A model generated the notes under the pieces. It saw only the letters and a program-made list of their open reading frames with translations, was not told the DNA's origin and searched no databases. DNA of 64,000 bases from Salmonella enterica subsp. houtenae serovar Houten (GTDB lineage: Bacteria; Pseudomonadota; Gammaproteobacteria; Enterobacterales; Enterobacteriaceae): assembly GCA_900478215.1 (NCBI GenBank), contig LS483478.1, positions 496,001 to 560,000 of the forward strand, given 5' to 3'. Shown in pieces: positions 1-10,109 of the stretch; the stretch's first letter is position 1; each line of letters opens with the position of its first letter. The position numbers and the translations under genes are program-made.

Positions 1-480
1 GTGGTCGCGGCGTTGCTGTTTGCCGGGCGGGCCGGGTCGGCGTTGACGGCGGAAATCGGCCTGATGCGGGCGACGGAGCAGCTCTCCAGTATGGAGATGA
101 TGGCGGTTGATCCGTTGCGCCGGGTGATTTCACCGCGCTTCTGGGCGGGGGTGATTTCGTTGCCGTTACTCACCATTATCTTTGTGGCGGTTGGTATCTG
201 GGGCGGCTCGCTGGTCGGCGTAAGCTGGAAGGGAATCGACGCCGGGTTCTTCTGGTCAGCGATGCAGAATGCCGTCGACTGGCGTATGGACCTGGTGAAC
301 TGTCTGATAAAGAGCGTGGTGTTCGCCATTACGGTAACATGGATTGCGTTATTCAACGGCTATGACGCAATACCGACTTCTGCCGGGATTAGCCGGGCAA
401 CGACGCGGACCGTGGTTCACGCATCGTTGGCCGTTCTGGGGCTGGATTTTGTGCTGACCGCACTGATGTTTGGGAATTGA
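1..480 (+). CDS. mlaE: MlaE, lipid-asymmetry ABC permease (C-terminal part)
   Basis: Inner-membrane permease subunit of the MlaFEDB complex, which exchanges phospholipids between the inner membrane and the periplasmic carrier MlaC and so keeps the outer leaflet of the outer membrane free of phospholipid. The frame is open from base 1, so the window starts inside the gene and the first GTG is an internal Val codon. About 159 of the roughly 260 family residues are present. Three hydrophobic segments are visible (about residues 47-72, 103-120 and 138-157 of this piece). The sequence is almost identical to E. coli MlaE from memory. The stop lies 4 bases before the mlaD start, as expected for a coupled operon mlaFEDCB. 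Confidence 0.97.
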   Translation: MVAALLFAGRAGSALTAEIGLMRATEQLSSMEMMAVDPLRRVISPRFWAGVISLPLLTIIFVAVGIWGGSLVGVSWKGIDAGFFWSAMQNAVDWRMDLVNCLIKSVVFAITVTWIALFNGYDAIPTSAGISRATTRTVVHASLAVLGLDFVLTALMFGN

Positions 481-484
481 GTTC

Positions 485-1036
485 ATGCAAACGAAAAAAA
501 ATGAAATTTGGGTAGGCGTTTTTTTGCTGGTGGCGTTACTGGCGGCGCTGTTTGTTTGCCTGAAGGCGGCAAATGTGACCTCTATGCGCACGGAGCCGAC
601 CTATAAGGTTTATGCGACCTTCGATAACATCGGCGGTCTGAAAGTGCGTTCCCCGGTACGCATCGGCGGGGTAGTTGTCGGGCGGGTTGAAGATATCTCG
701 CTTGATCCGAAAACATACCTGCCGCGCGTAACGCTCGACATTGAAGAGCGTTATAACCATATTCCCGATACCAGCTCGTTGAGTATTCGTACTTCCGGGC
801 TGCTGGGGGAGCAATATCTGGCATTAAATGTCGGTTTTGAAGATCCTGAGCTGGGAACGTCTATCCTCAAAGATGGAAGTACGATTCAGGACACCAAGTC
901 CGCCATGGTGCTGGAAGATATGATTGGTCAGTTCCTTTATAACAGCAAAGGTGACGACAATAAGAATTCTGGCGATGCGCCAGCCGCAACGGAAGGCCAT
1001 ACTGAAGCCACAACGCCCGCGGGCGCAACGAAATAA
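485..1036 (+). CDS. mlaD: MlaD, MCE-domain phospholipid-binding subunit
   Basis: Membrane-anchored periplasmic subunit of the MlaFEDB transporter; the family forms a hexameric ring that passes phospholipid to or from MlaC. The protein has 183 residues, the same as E. coli. It begins MQTKKNEIW, followed by one transmembrane anchor (about residues 9-27) and one MCE domain (about residues 38-116, starting near YKVYATFDNIGGL), then a charged, Ala/Thr-rich tail. The start at 485 was preferred over an in-frame upstream ATG at 470, because it gives the family N-terminus and follows the mlaE stop by only 4 bases. mlaC follows after 18 bases. Confidence 0.97.
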   Translation: MQTKKNEIWVGVFLLVALLAALFVCLKAANVTSMRTEPTYKVYATFDNIGGLKVRSPVRIGGVVVGRVEDISLDPKTYLPRVTLDIEERYNHIPDTSSLSIRTSGLLGEQYLALNVGFEDPELGTSILKDGSTIQDTKSAMVLEDMIGQFLYNSKGDDNKNSGDAPAATEGHTEATTPAGATK

Positions 1037-1054
1037 TCTCAGGAGAATTGAGGC

Positions 1055-1690
1055 ATGTTTAAACGACTGATGATGGTGGCCCTGCTGGTCATTGCGCCAT
1101 TAAGCGCAGCGACAGCAGCGGATCAGAGCAATCCTTATAAACTGATGAACGAGGCGGCGCAGAAAACTTTTGATCGCCTGAAAAACGAACAGCCGAAAAT
1201 TCGCGCCAATCCGGATTACCTGCGCGACGTTGTTGATCAGGAGCTTCTGCCGTACGTGCAGGTAAAATATGCCGGCGCGCTGGTGCTGGGCCGCTACTAC
1301 AAAGATGCGACTCCGGCGCAGCGCGAAGCCTATTTTGCAGCGTTTCGCGAATACCTGAAACAGGCCTACGGCCAGGCGCTGGCGATGTACCACGGTCAGT
1401 CTTACCAGATAGCGCCGGAGCAACCGCTGGGCGATGCGACCATTGTGCCGATCCGTGTAACGATTATCGATCCCAACGGTCGTCCGCCGGTGCGCCTGGA
1501 TTTCCAGTGGCGTAAAAACACCCAGACCGGCAACTGGCAGGCGTATGACATGATTGTGGAAGGCGTCAGCATGATCACCACCAAGCAAAATGAGTGGAGC
1601 GACCTGCTGCGTACTAAAGGCATCGACGGCTTGACCGCACAACTGAAATCTATCTCTCAACAGAAAATTACTTTGGATGAGAAACAGTAA
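1055..1690 (+). CDS. mlaC: MlaC, periplasmic phospholipid shuttle
   Basis: Soluble periplasmic carrier that moves single phospholipids between the outer-membrane MlaA-porin complex and MlaFEDB. The 211-residue product starts with a clear Sec signal peptide (MFKRLMMVALL, hydrophobic core, small residues before ADQSNPY, probable cleavage after about residue 21). The mature part matches the Tol_Tol_Ttg2/MlaC family over its whole length. A Shine-Dalgarno AGGAG precedes the ATG. The TAA stop shares its last A with the ATG of mlaB (TAATG), a sign of translational coupling. Confidence 0.97.
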   Translation: MFKRLMMVALLVIAPLSAATAADQSNPYKLMNEAAQKTFDRLKNEQPKIRANPDYLRDVVDQELLPYVQVKYAGALVLGRYYKDATPAQREAYFAAFREYLKQAYGQALAMYHGQSYQIAPEQPLGDATIVPIRVTIIDPNGRPPVRLDFQWRKNTQTGNWQAYDMIVEGVSMITTKQNEWSDLLRTKGIDGLTAQLKSISQQKITLDEKQ

Positions 1691-1986
1691 TGACGCCGCA
1701 ACTCACCTGGACGCGTGAAGCGGGCACTCTGATGCTGGCGGGAGAGCTGGATCAGGACGTGTTGACACCGCTATGGGACGCGCGCGTAGAGGCGATGACA
1801 GGCGTTACCCGTATCGACCTGAGCCAGATCTCCAGGGTGGATACGGGGGGCCTGGCGCTGTTGGCGCACCTTGTGAACCAGGCAAAAAAGCAGGGCAATG
1901 CCGTGTCGCTGTCTGGCGTTAACGACAAGGTTTACGCGCTGGCGCAATTATATAACTTGCCCGAAGACGTACTTCCCCGTATGTAA
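1690..1986 (+). CDS. mlaB: MlaB, STAS-domain subunit of Mla transporter
   Basis: Small cytoplasmic STAS-domain protein that binds the ATPase MlaF and is needed for assembly and activity of the MlaFEDB complex. It has 98 residues; E. coli MlaB has 97. The STAS core is visible, with IDLSQISRVDTGGLALLAHLV around residues 42-62, including the conserved D-[TS]-G-G turn. It starts in the stop codon of mlaC. It is more divergent from E. coli than its neighbours, mostly in the first 40 residues. A REP element follows the stop. Confidence 0.95.
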   Translation: MTPQLTWTREAGTLMLAGELDQDVLTPLWDARVEAMTGVTRIDLSQISRVDTGGLALLAHLVNQAKKQGNAVSLSGVNDKVYALAQLYNLPEDVLPRM

Positions 1987-1990
1987 TGAA

Positions 1991-2069
1991 TGCCGGATGG
2001 TTTATCCGGCCTACACTTCGCATGATCCTCGTAGGCCGGATAAGTTGCATTAGCGGCACCATCCGGCGC
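1991..2069. repeat. REP/BIME element between mlaB and ibaG
   Basis: Two oppositely oriented REP units: TGCCGGATGG...ATCCGGCCTAC, then GTAGGCCGGATAA...ACCATCCGGC. They form the stem-loop pair typical of enterobacterial BIMEs. They lie inside the presumed mla-ibaG-murA transcription unit, where such elements usually affect mRNA 3'-end stability. Confidence 0.85.
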
Positions 2070-2173
2070 TTTTACAGCGCTGATTTATCAGCGTGATCTT
2101 TTGCTTATTTAAGACGGCGCCACTTTGCTCTAAGATGTTGGGCTGTTTTCACTATTTGACGAATAAAGAACCC

Positions 2174-2428
2174 ATGGAAAATCATGAAATTCAGAGTGTG
2201 CTGATGAACGCCCTCTCTCTCCAGGAAGTCCACGTCTCCGGCGATGGCAGTCACTTTCAGGTTATTGCCGTGGGCGAGATGTTTGACGGCATGAGCCGGG
2301 TGAAGAAACAGCAAACGGTCTATGGTCCGCTAATGGAGTTCATTGCGGACAACCGTATCCATGCCGTATCGATCAAAGCGTATACTCCGGCGGAATGGGC
2401 GCGCGATCGTAAACTTAACGGATTTTAA
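2174..2428 (+). CDS. ibaG: IbaG, BolA-family acid-stress protein
   Basis: Small BolA-like protein (formerly YrbA), a partner of monothiol glutaredoxins in [2Fe-2S] handling and induced by acid in E. coli. The product has 84 residues, the same length as E. coli. It begins MENHEIQSVLMNAL and contains the BolA signature around residues 22-75 (the VSGDGSHFQVIAVG strand and VKKQQTVYGPL helix). An in-frame ATG lies 81 bases upstream at 2093, but it would add residues that the family lacks. The start at 2174 has ATAAAGAA just upstream. murA follows after 53 bases in the same direction. Confidence 0.95.
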   Translation: MENHEIQSVLMNALSLQEVHVSGDGSHFQVIAVGEMFDGMSRVKKQQTVYGPLMEFIADNRIHAVSIKAYTPAEWARDRKLNGF

Positions 2429-2481
2429 GCTACGGGTAACCTGCCGGTAGCGGAGATGAATGCTTAACTGAGAATACAATA

Positions 2482-3741
2482 ATGGATAAATTTCGTGTAC
2501 AGGGGCCAACGACGCTCCAGGGCGAAGTCACAATTTCCGGCGCCAAAAATGCCGCGCTGCCGATCCTGTTCGCCGCGCTGTTGGCAGAAGAGCCGGTAGA
2601 GATCCAAAACGTCCCAAAACTGAAAGACGTGGATACGTCGATGAAGCTCCTGAGCCAATTAGGCGCGAAAGTGGAACGCAATGGATCGGTACACATTGAC
2701 GCCAGCCAGGTGAACGTGTACTGCGCGCCTTATGATCTGGTTAAGACCATGCGCGCCTCGATATGGGCGCTGGGGCCGCTGGTTGCCCGTTTTGGTCAGG
2801 GACAAGTCTCTCTGCCGGGGGGCTGTACTATCGGCGCGCGTCCGGTTGATCTGCATATTACCGGTCTGGAACAACTGGGTGCGACCATCAAGCTGGAAGA
2901 GGGCTACGTAAAGGCCTCCGTGGAAGGGCGTCTTAAAGGGGCGCATATCGTAATGGATAAGGTCAGCGTCGGCGCGACCGTCACCATTATGTGCGCCGCT
3001 ACGCTGGCGGAAGGGACGACTATCATTGAAAACGCCGCGCGCGAGCCGGAAATTGTCGACACCGCTAACTTCCTGGTTGCGCTGGGGGCGAAAATCGCCG
3101 GGCAGGGCACCGATCGTATTACGATCGAGGGCGTAGAGCGTCTGGGCGGCGGCGTTTATCGTGTGCTGCCGGATCGTATCGAAACGGGGACTTTCCTGGT
3201 GGCGGCAGCGATCTCTCGCGGCAAAATCATCTGCCGTAACGCGCAACCGGACACTCTGGACGCGGTACTGGCGAAACTGCGCGATGCCGGCGCGGATATC
3301 GACGTGGGCGAGGACTGGATTAGTCTGGACATGCACGGCAAACGACCGAAGGCGGTCAATGTCCGTACCGCGCCGCACCCGGCATTTCCGACCGATATGC
3401 AGGCGCAGTTCACGTTGCTGAACCTGGTGGCGGAAGGGACGGGCTTTATCACGGAAACCGTCTTTGAAAACCGTTTTATGCATGTGCCTGAACTCAGCCG
3501 CATGGGCGCGCGTGCGGAAATTGAAAGCAATACCGTCATATGCCATGGCGTAGAAACGCTCTCTGGCGCCCAGGTCATGGCGACAGATCTGCGGGCATCC
3601 GCGAGCCTGGTGCTGGCGGGCTGTATTGCGGAAGGCACGACGGTTGTGGATCGCATTTATCACATCGATCGCGGTTATGAGCGCATCGAAGACAAACTGC
3701 GCGCGCTAGGCGCGAATATTGAACGCGTGAAAGGCGAATAA
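2482..3741 (+). CDS. murA: MurA, UDP-GlcNAc enolpyruvyl transferase
   Basis: First committed step of peptidoglycan synthesis in the cytoplasm: transfers enolpyruvate from PEP to the 3'-OH of UDP-N-acetylglucosamine. It is 419 residues long, the E. coli length, with two inside-out alpha/beta barrel halves. Visible catalytic features are K22 in SGAKNAALPI and C115 in the loop LPGGCTIGARP. C115 is the residue alkylated by fosfomycin, so the enzyme should be fosfomycin-sensitive. The catalytic Asp sits in the PTDMQAQ motif near residue 305. A strong rho-independent terminator follows 18 bases after the stop. Confidence 0.98.
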   Translation: MDKFRVQGPTTLQGEVTISGAKNAALPILFAALLAEEPVEIQNVPKLKDVDTSMKLLSQLGAKVERNGSVHIDASQVNVYCAPYDLVKTMRASIWALGPLVARFGQGQVSLPGGCTIGARPVDLHITGLEQLGATIKLEEGYVKASVEGRLKGAHIVMDKVSVGATVTIMCAATLAEGTTIIENAAREPEIVDTANFLVALGAKIAGQGTDRITIEGVERLGGGVYRVLPDRIETGTFLVAAAISRGKIICRNAQPDTLDAVLAKLRDAGADIDVGEDWISLDMHGKRPKAVNVRTAPHPAFPTDMQAQFTLLNLVAEGTGFITETVFENRFMHVPELSRMGARAEIESNTVICHGVETLSGAQVMATDLRASASLVLAGCIAEGTTVVDRIYHIDRGYERIEDKLRALGANIERVKGE

Positions 3742-3756
3742 CCTTCTGTACGCAGA

Positions 3757-3790
3757 ATACCCCCCGCGAACGCAATTGCGGGGGGTGTTT
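3757..3790. terminator. Terminator between murA and sfsB
   Basis: A perfect 8-bp GC stem, CCCCCCGC (3760-3767) with GCGGGGGG (3778-3785), followed by TGTTTT on the plus strand. It lies between converging murA (+) and sfsB (-), and probably serves mainly murA. Confidence 0.85.
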
Positions 3791-3799
3791 TACAGGCAC

Positions 3800-4087
3800 T
3801 TACTCTATATTCTGTTTGTCTTTATTACGCGCTCTCATAAGCCGCGTTCTGTCAATAAACTCATGCGTGCGCGGATCGTGATAACGCGATGGCCAAATAA
3901 CCCAGGGTTCCGTTCCCAATGCTTTCGCGATAATCAACTCTCCTTTCGGCCACGGGCGCGTTAATGCATTGGCCAGCGTGGATGAACTCAATCCATTCCG
4001 ACGTGACTCAGCGGCCATTGAAGTTCCTTTTTTACGTAGCCCGGCAATGATATCGGCCGGATGCCAGTCAATAAGCTTGCTTTCCAT
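3800..4087 (-). CDS. sfsB: SfsB (Nlp), Ner-like DNA-binding regulator
   Basis: Small helix-turn-helix protein related to the Ner repressor of phage Mu. In E. coli, extra copies act on maltose genes together with CRP. The product has 95 residues (E. coli 92) and is nearly identical through residue 80 (MESKLIDWHPADIIAGLRKKG; HTH around SMAAESRRNGLSSSTLANAL). The C-terminal dozen residues differ from E. coli. It is transcribed away from ispB's end, with a 225-bp AT-rich stretch upstream for its own promoter. Confidence 0.93.
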   Translation of the reverse strand: MESKLIDWHPADIIAGLRKKGTSMAAESRRNGLSSSTLANALTRPWPKGELIIAKALGTEPWVIWPSRYHDPRTHEFIDRTRLMRARNKDKQNIE

Positions 4088-4278
4088 ACATCCATCACTC
4101 CTTAGGTTAATTATTTATGGTTTTAACAACCCGATGACGTTCGATACTATAACGCTTCGTGAAAGAATGTTCTAAAAAGTTCATGTAAGTGGTAGTAATA
4201 TTCAGAATATGCCAGGGAAGGCTCTATGTAATAAAGAGAGGTAAAAGAGTATCTGGAGTTTATTGGAGCTTAATGGAG

Positions 4279-4301
4279 TATCCCGCGCAGGGCGCGGGAT
4301 A
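4279..4301. other. Hairpin after ispB
   Basis: Perfect 9-bp inverted repeat ATCCCGCGC / GCGCGGGAT with a 3-base loop, immediately downstream of the ispB stop. On the minus strand it is followed by ACTCCATT, which is not a clean U-run. It is therefore either a weak terminator or a 3'-end stabilising structure. Confidence 0.5.
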
Positions 4302-4312
4302 AGAGAATGACA

Positions 4313-5284
4313 TTAACGATCGCGCTGCACTGCGATGTGCGCGAGACCGATTAGCGCTTCACGCCATGGGGTATCCGGCAATATCTGCAACGCGGATATC
4401 GCTTTGTCGGCTTCTTCTTCCGCTCGCTGACGCGTCCATTCCAGCGAGCCGCAGGTGGTCATCGCTTCCAGAACCGGTTCCAGAAGATGACGGCCATTAC
4501 CTTGTTCAATAGCGGTACGGATCATCGCTGACTGTTCTGGCGTACCGTGGCGCATGGCATGGAGCAACGGTAAGGTGGGTTTGCCCTCATTAAGGTCATC
4601 GCCGACATTTTTACCGAGATGCTCGCCGTCAGCGCTGTAGTCCAGCAGATCGTCAATGAGCTGGAAAGCCGTACCGAGGTAGCGGCCATAATCCTGCAAC
4701 CCTTTCTCTTGCGCAGGCGTACAACCGGCAAGAATACCGGAACACTGGGCGGCGGCTTCGAACAGACGCGCAGTTTTACTGTAAATCACCCGCATGTAAT
4801 TTTCTTCGGTAATGTCCGGGTCATTCACGTTCATCAATTGCAGCACTTCGCCTTCTGCAATTACGTTGACCGCTTCCGACATCACTTCCAGCACTTTTAA
4901 CGAGCCGAGGCTGGTCATCATCTGGAAGGCGCGGGTATAGATAAAGTCGCCGACCAGCACGCTGGCGGCATTACCGAAAGCGGCGTTTGCCGTCGCCTTG
5001 CCGCGACGCATATCGGATTCATCCACCACATCGTCGTGAAGCAGCGTCGCCGTGTGGATAAATTCGATCAGCGCGGCGATAGTCACGTGCGCGTTGCCCT
5101 GATAACCCACCGCGCGCGCAGCAAGAACGGCAATCATCGGACGAATGCGTTTTCCGCCGCCGCTAATGATGTAATACCCTAGCTGATTAATCAGTTGAAC
5201 GTCGGAATTAAGCTGTTCAAGGATTGTCGCATTGACACCCGCCATATCTTGCGCGGTTAACTCGTTGATTTTTTCTAAATTCAT
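4313..5284 (-). CDS. ispB: IspB, octaprenyl diphosphate synthase
   Basis: Trans-isoprenyl diphosphate synthase that builds the C40 side chain of ubiquinone and menaquinone from farnesyl diphosphate and isopentenyl diphosphate. The 323-residue protein equals the E. coli length. Both aspartate-rich metal-binding motifs are present: LLHDDVVDESD (D84, D85, D88) and QLIDDLLD near residue 211. The start at 5284 (MNLEKINEL) was chosen because it gives the family N-terminus. The frame stays open for about 500 bases further upstream across the rplU promoter and gene, which is a chance extension. The gene is divergent from rplU. Confidence 0.97.
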   Translation of the reverse strand: MNLEKINELTAQDMAGVNATILEQLNSDVQLINQLGYYIISGGGKRIRPMIAVLAARAVGYQGNAHVTIAALIEFIHTATLLHDDVVDESDMRRGKATANAAFGNAASVLVGDFIYTRAFQMMTSLGSLKVLEVMSEAVNVIAEGEVLQLMNVNDPDITEENYMRVIYSKTARLFEAAAQCSGILAGCTPAQEKGLQDYGRYLGTAFQLIDDLLDYSADGEHLGKNVGDDLNEGKPTLPLLHAMRHGTPEQSAMIRTAIEQGNGRHLLEPVLEAMTTCGSLEWTRQRAEEEADKAISALQILPDTPWREALIGLAHIAVQRDR

Positions 5285-5542
5285 CGCAAAAGCCGGGCTT
5301 ATCGCCCCGATTATCCCATGTCTGAATGAGGTAACGTAGGGTTTATGGTTAGAAATATACCCTGATTGTACTGAAAAAACGCCACAGATAAACGTTACCG
5401 TATGCGTTGTGTTTTTTTTCTTCATGTATTGATGGTAGCACTTGTCAAAGCCGTGCAATTTGCGTAATATTCGCGCCCTATTGTGAATATTTATAGCGCG
5501 CTCTGAATCATTGAAAAGGTGTGCGCGGAAGCGGAGTTTTTT

Positions 5543-5854
5543 ATGTACGCGGTTTTCCAAAGTGGTGGTAAACAACACCGAGTAAGCGAAGGTCAGACCG
5601 TTCGCCTGGAAAAGCTGGACATCGCAACTGGCGAAACTATTGAGTTCGCTGAAGTTCTGATGATCGCAAACGGTGAAGAAGTCAAAATCGGCGTTCCTTT
5701 CGTTGATGGCGGCGTAATCAAAGCTGAAGTTGTTGCCCACGGTCGTGGCGAGAAAGTTAAAATCGTTAAGTTTCGTCGTCGTAAACACTACCGTAAGCAG
5801 CAGGGCCATCGTCAGTGGTTCACTGATGTGAAAATCACCGGCATCAGCGCTTAA
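5543..5854 (+). CDS. rplU: Ribosomal protein L21
   Basis: 50S subunit protein L21, which binds 23S rRNA near L20. It has 103 residues and is essentially identical to E. coli (begins [18 protein letters not shown] and ends DVKITGISA, with the basic stretch [16 protein letters not shown] around residues 76-91). The start at 5543 was preferred over an in-frame upstream ATG at 5519, which would add eight non-homologous residues. The Shine-Dalgarno GGAG lies about 8 bases upstream. It forms an operon with rpmA, 19 bases downstream. Confidence 0.98.
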
Positions 5855-5873
5855 GAATAGGGGAGCAGATTAA

Positions 5874-6131
5874 ATGGCACATAAAAAGGCTGGCGGCTCG
5901 ACTCGTAACGGTCGCGATTCTGAAGCTAAACGTCTGGGCGTAAAACGCTTTGGCGGTGAAGCAGTTCTGGCAGGCAGCATCATCGTTCGTCAACGTGGCA
6001 CTAAATTCCACGCTGGCACTAACGTTGGTTGCGGTCGTGACCACACTCTGTTTGCTAAAGCAGACGGTAAAGTGAAATTCGAAGTTAAAGGCCCGAAAAA
6101 CCGTAAATACATCAGCATCGTTGCTGAGTAA
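5874..6131 (+). CDS. rpmA: Ribosomal protein L27
   Basis: 50S subunit protein L27, whose N-terminal arm reaches the peptidyl-transferase centre. It has 85 residues, [20 protein letters not shown], with the conserved flexible N-terminus and no cleavable extension of the Firmicutes kind. GGGGAG upstream is a strong ribosome-binding site. A good terminator follows. Confidence 0.98.
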
Positions 6132-6156
6132 GTTCTTCGTGGTCCGGTAACGGATG

Positions 6157-6186
6157 AAAGCCCCGCACCTGTTGCGGGGCTTTTTA
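6157..6186 (+). terminator. rplU-rpmA terminator
   Basis: AAAGCCCCGCA / TGCGGGGCTTTTT hairpin with a U-run, 25 bases after rpmA. yhbE-obgE follow in the same direction, so some read-through is likely. Confidence 0.9.
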
Positions 6187-6260
6187 CATTCGATGGCCGA
6201 CTAAAATATACCCGGGTGGCTGTGCGAATGCCGTTAACGGGTCCTTGCAGGGAAGACGGC

Positions 6261-7226
6261 ATGAAGCAGCAGGCAGGCATTGGTATTCTTTTAGCGCTCA
6301 CTACCGCGATGTGCTGGGGAGCGTTGCCAATAGCAATGAAGCAAGTGCTGGAGGTGATGGAGCCTCCAACCATTGTCTTCTACCGCTTCTTAATGGCCAG
6401 TATTGGCCTCGGGGCGATACTGGCAGTAAAAAGAAAGCTGCCGCCGCTGCGTATTTTTCGTAAGCCGCGCTGGTTGGTGTTATTGGCGATAGCGACCTGC
6501 GGACTGTTCGGTAATTTCATTTTGTTCAGTTCTTCCCTGCAATATTTAAGCCCAACGGCGTCGCAGGTTATCGGCCAGCTCTCGCCGGTCGGCATGATGG
6601 TCGCCAGCGTCTTTATTCTGAAAGAAAAGATGCGCGGTACGCAGGTGATTGGCGCGCTGATGTTATTGAGCGGGCTGGTGATGTTTTTTAACACCAGTCT
6701 GATCGAGATTTTTACCCGACTGACCGACTACACCTGGGGCGTTATTTTTGGCGTAGGCGCGGCGATGGTGTGGGTGAGCTATGGCGTGGCGCAAAAAGTA
6801 TTATTGCGACGTCTGGCCTCGCAGCAAATCCTGTTTTTACTGTACACTTTATGTACGATAGCGCTCTTGCCGCTGGCAAAACCGTTGGTGATAGCGCAAC
6901 TGAGCGACTGGCAGCTCGCCTGTTTGATTTTCTGTGGGCTGAATACGCTGGTAGGATATGGCGCCCTGGCGGAAGCGATGGCGCGTTGGCAGGCGGCGCA
7001 GGTGAGCGCGATAATCACGCTTACACCGCTATTTACCCTGCTGTTTTCAGATCTTTTATCTATGGCCTGGCCCGATTTCTTCGCCAGACCGATGTTAAAC
7101 CTTTTAGGTTATCTCGGTGCGTTTGTCGTGGTTGCGGGCGCGATGTATTCCGCCATTGGTCATCGTATTTGGGGCGGTTTACGCAAGCATGAAACGGTGG
7201 TTTCGCAACCCCGCTCAGGCGAATGA
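6261..7226 (+). CDS. yhbE: YhbE, EamA/DMT-family inner-membrane transporter
   Basis: Member of the drug/metabolite transporter superfamily (EamA family); substrate unknown. The 321 residues match E. coli YhbE in length. Ten hydrophobic segments can be followed from GIGILLALTTAMCWGALP (residues 5-22) to LLGYLGAFVVVAGAMYSAIG near residue 290. The two EamA repeats span about residues 8-140 and 155-300. The start at 6261 (MKQQAGIG) was preferred to an upstream ATG at 6216. It ends 15 bases before obgE, with which it is probably co-transcribed. Confidence 0.93.
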   Translation: MKQQAGIGILLALTTAMCWGALPIAMKQVLEVMEPPTIVFYRFLMASIGLGAILAVKRKLPPLRIFRKPRWLVLLAIATCGLFGNFILFSSSLQYLSPTASQVIGQLSPVGMMVASVFILKEKMRGTQVIGALMLLSGLVMFFNTSLIEIFTRLTDYTWGVIFGVGAAMVWVSYGVAQKVLLRRLASQQILFLLYTLCTIALLPLAKPLVIAQLSDWQLACLIFCGLNTLVGYGALAEAMARWQAAQVSAIITLTPLFTLLFSDLLSMAWPDFFARPMLNLLGYLGAFVVVAGAMYSAIGHRIWGGLRKHETVVSQPRSGE

Positions 7227-8414
<1,188 letters not shown>

Positions 8415-8425
8415 TCTGTTTCAAA

Positions 8426-8500
8426 TGCCCGGTGGCGCTTGCGCTTACCGGGCCTACATACTCGTAGGCCGGATAAGGCGCAAAGCGCCGCCATCCGGCC
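8426..8500. repeat. REP/BIME element between obgE and dacB
   Basis: Paired REP units (TGCCCGGTGGCGC...TACCGGGCCTAC, then GTAGGCCGGATAAGGCG...CGCCATCCGGCC) in the 100-bp gap between two converging genes. This is the usual site for such repeats. No separate U-rich terminator is seen here. Confidence 0.85.
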
Positions 8501-8514
8501 ATCAAACGCCCCAC

Positions 8515-9948
8515 CTAGTTGTTCTGATAAATATCCTTATATAGTCGGCTTTCAAAGCGCACCAACGGGATGCGGCGATTACGCTGATCGGCAGGTAGAA
8601 CCGCGTAACCGGACAAATACTGGACAAATGCCATCCGTTGCCCGCTTGCGGTGGTAATAAAGCCCGCCAGGTTATACACCCCCTGCAGTGACCCGGTTTT
8701 CGCCGAAACCTTACCGTCTACGCCCGCCTGATGCAGCCCGGCGCGATATTGTAATGAACCATCATAGCCCGCCAGCGGCAGCATAGAGATAAAGTTCAGC
8801 TCGTTATCGTGTTGGGCGATATATTGCAGCACCTGCATCATCGTGGCGGGAGCGATCAGGTTATGGCGAGAAAGACCGGAACCGTCAGCGATAATGGTAT
8901 TGCCTATGTCGATTCCCGCCTGTTGGCGCAGGATCTGGCGAACGGCATCCGATCCCGCCCGCCAGGTGCCAGGCACGTTAAACCTGACGTGACCAATCAT
9001 CCGAAAAACAGTATCGGCGATCATGTTGTCTGACTTTTTCAGCATAATCTTAAGCAGATCGTGCAGCGGTGCTGACTGTTTACTGGCGACGATCGTTCCG
9101 GGCTCGTTAACCTGTGTCTGGCGCAGCAACGTGCCGCGGTAAGTTATCCAAGCCTCTTTCAGTTCCTGCTTGAGGATCGCGCCCGCGTAGCTGGCGCCGT
9201 CCTGAATAGCAAAGGCCAGCGGCAGCGGGTCGGCGCGCTGCGGTAAACAACCAGTAAGCGTATAACGGTTCAGATCCCCAGGTACGACATCCAGCTCGCA
9301 ATACTGCGCTTCTGCCGAACCGCGCGGCAGAGTCCGCACCTGGCTGAACATCGTTACCGGATAATAAGAAGCCACGCGAATAAAGGCTAAATCGTTTGGT
9401 TTTTGCGCGCTATAAAGCGATACAGAAAAGCAGTTGCGGTCAACAATGGCGGCAGCAGGAGGCGCGCTGAAACACTGCGTCAGGTCGTTCCACGGCCAGC
9501 CTGGCGCTTTATCGTGGCTGGCGAAAATTGACGTGTCGATAAGCACATTGCCATCGATTTGCGTGACGCCGGACTTTTTCAACGTCGCGACCATATTGCG
9601 AATATCCTGGCGTCTTAGCGTTGGATCGCCGCCGAAGCGCGCAATTAAGTCACCTTTTAAGATGCCGTTATCGACGCTGCCGTTGGTCTCCAGCGTGGTC
9701 GTAAAACGGAAATCCGGGCCGAGTTGAATCAGCGCCGCCAGCGCGGTAATGACTTTTTGTGTGCTGGCGGGAAGCGCCATCTGCTGACTATGGTAATCAA
9801 TAGCCGGCGCGGGCGCGCCAACCTTCTGCACCATCAGCGCGAGGTTGGCGCCGGTCGGAAGTTGTTTGATGTATTCGTCAATATTCGCGGCCTGAACGCT
9901 GAACGCTATACTGGTGGTCAATCCGATGATAAATCTGGAAAATCGCAT
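8515..9948 (-). CDS. dacB: DacB (PBP4), D-Ala-D-Ala carboxypeptidase/endopeptidase
   Basis: Periplasmic penicillin-binding protein 4, which trims and opens peptidoglycan cross-links. It has 477 residues, the same as E. coli. An N-terminal signal peptide (residues 1-20, ...IAFSVQA-ANI) is followed by the active-site motif S62-T-Q-K65. The large domain II inserted after this motif is characteristic of class C PBPs. Then come SDN (in KKSDNMIAD) and KTG (in SAKTGSLQG). All three catalytic motifs are intact. It is divergent from greA. Confidence 0.97.
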   Translation of the reverse strand: MRFSRFIIGLTTSIAFSVQAANIDEYIKQLPTGANLALMVQKVGAPAPAIDYHSQQMALPASTQKVITALAALIQLGPDFRFTTTLETNGSVDNGILKGDLIARFGGDPTLRRQDIRNMVATLKKSGVTQIDGNVLIDTSIFASHDKAPGWPWNDLTQCFSAPPAAAIVDRNCFSVSLYSAQKPNDLAFIRVASYYPVTMFSQVRTLPRGSAEAQYCELDVVPGDLNRYTLTGCLPQRADPLPLAFAIQDGASYAGAILKQELKEAWITYRGTLLRQTQVNEPGTIVASKQSAPLHDLLKIMLKKSDNMIADTVFRMIGHVRFNVPGTWRAGSDAVRQILRQQAGIDIGNTIIADGSGLSRHNLIAPATMMQVLQYIAQHDNELNFISMLPLAGYDGSLQYRAGLHQAGVDGKVSAKTGSLQGVYNLAGFITTASGQRMAFVQYLSGYAVLPADQRNRRIPLVRFESRLYKDIYQNN

Positions 9949-10109
9949 AATCTCGCGCTAACACCCTGGAAACAAGCCGTCATACTACGGCGCAACGCCC
10001 TAAAAAGTAAACGATGACCCATAGGGAACTCCAGGGTAAAATGGTTATCAAAGAAGAAATTGTAGCTGACCTGGGACTGCGCGCCCGGGTTGGTGTTTTT
10101 TTGCTTCTG

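Noticed and set aside
2093..2173. Upstream start for ibaG adding 27 residues
   Set aside because: Extra residues are not protein-like and the family begins at 2174.
5285..5809. 175-codon upstream extension of ispB on the minus strand
   Set aside because: It runs through the divergent promoter and the rplU coding region; ispB homologues start at 5284.
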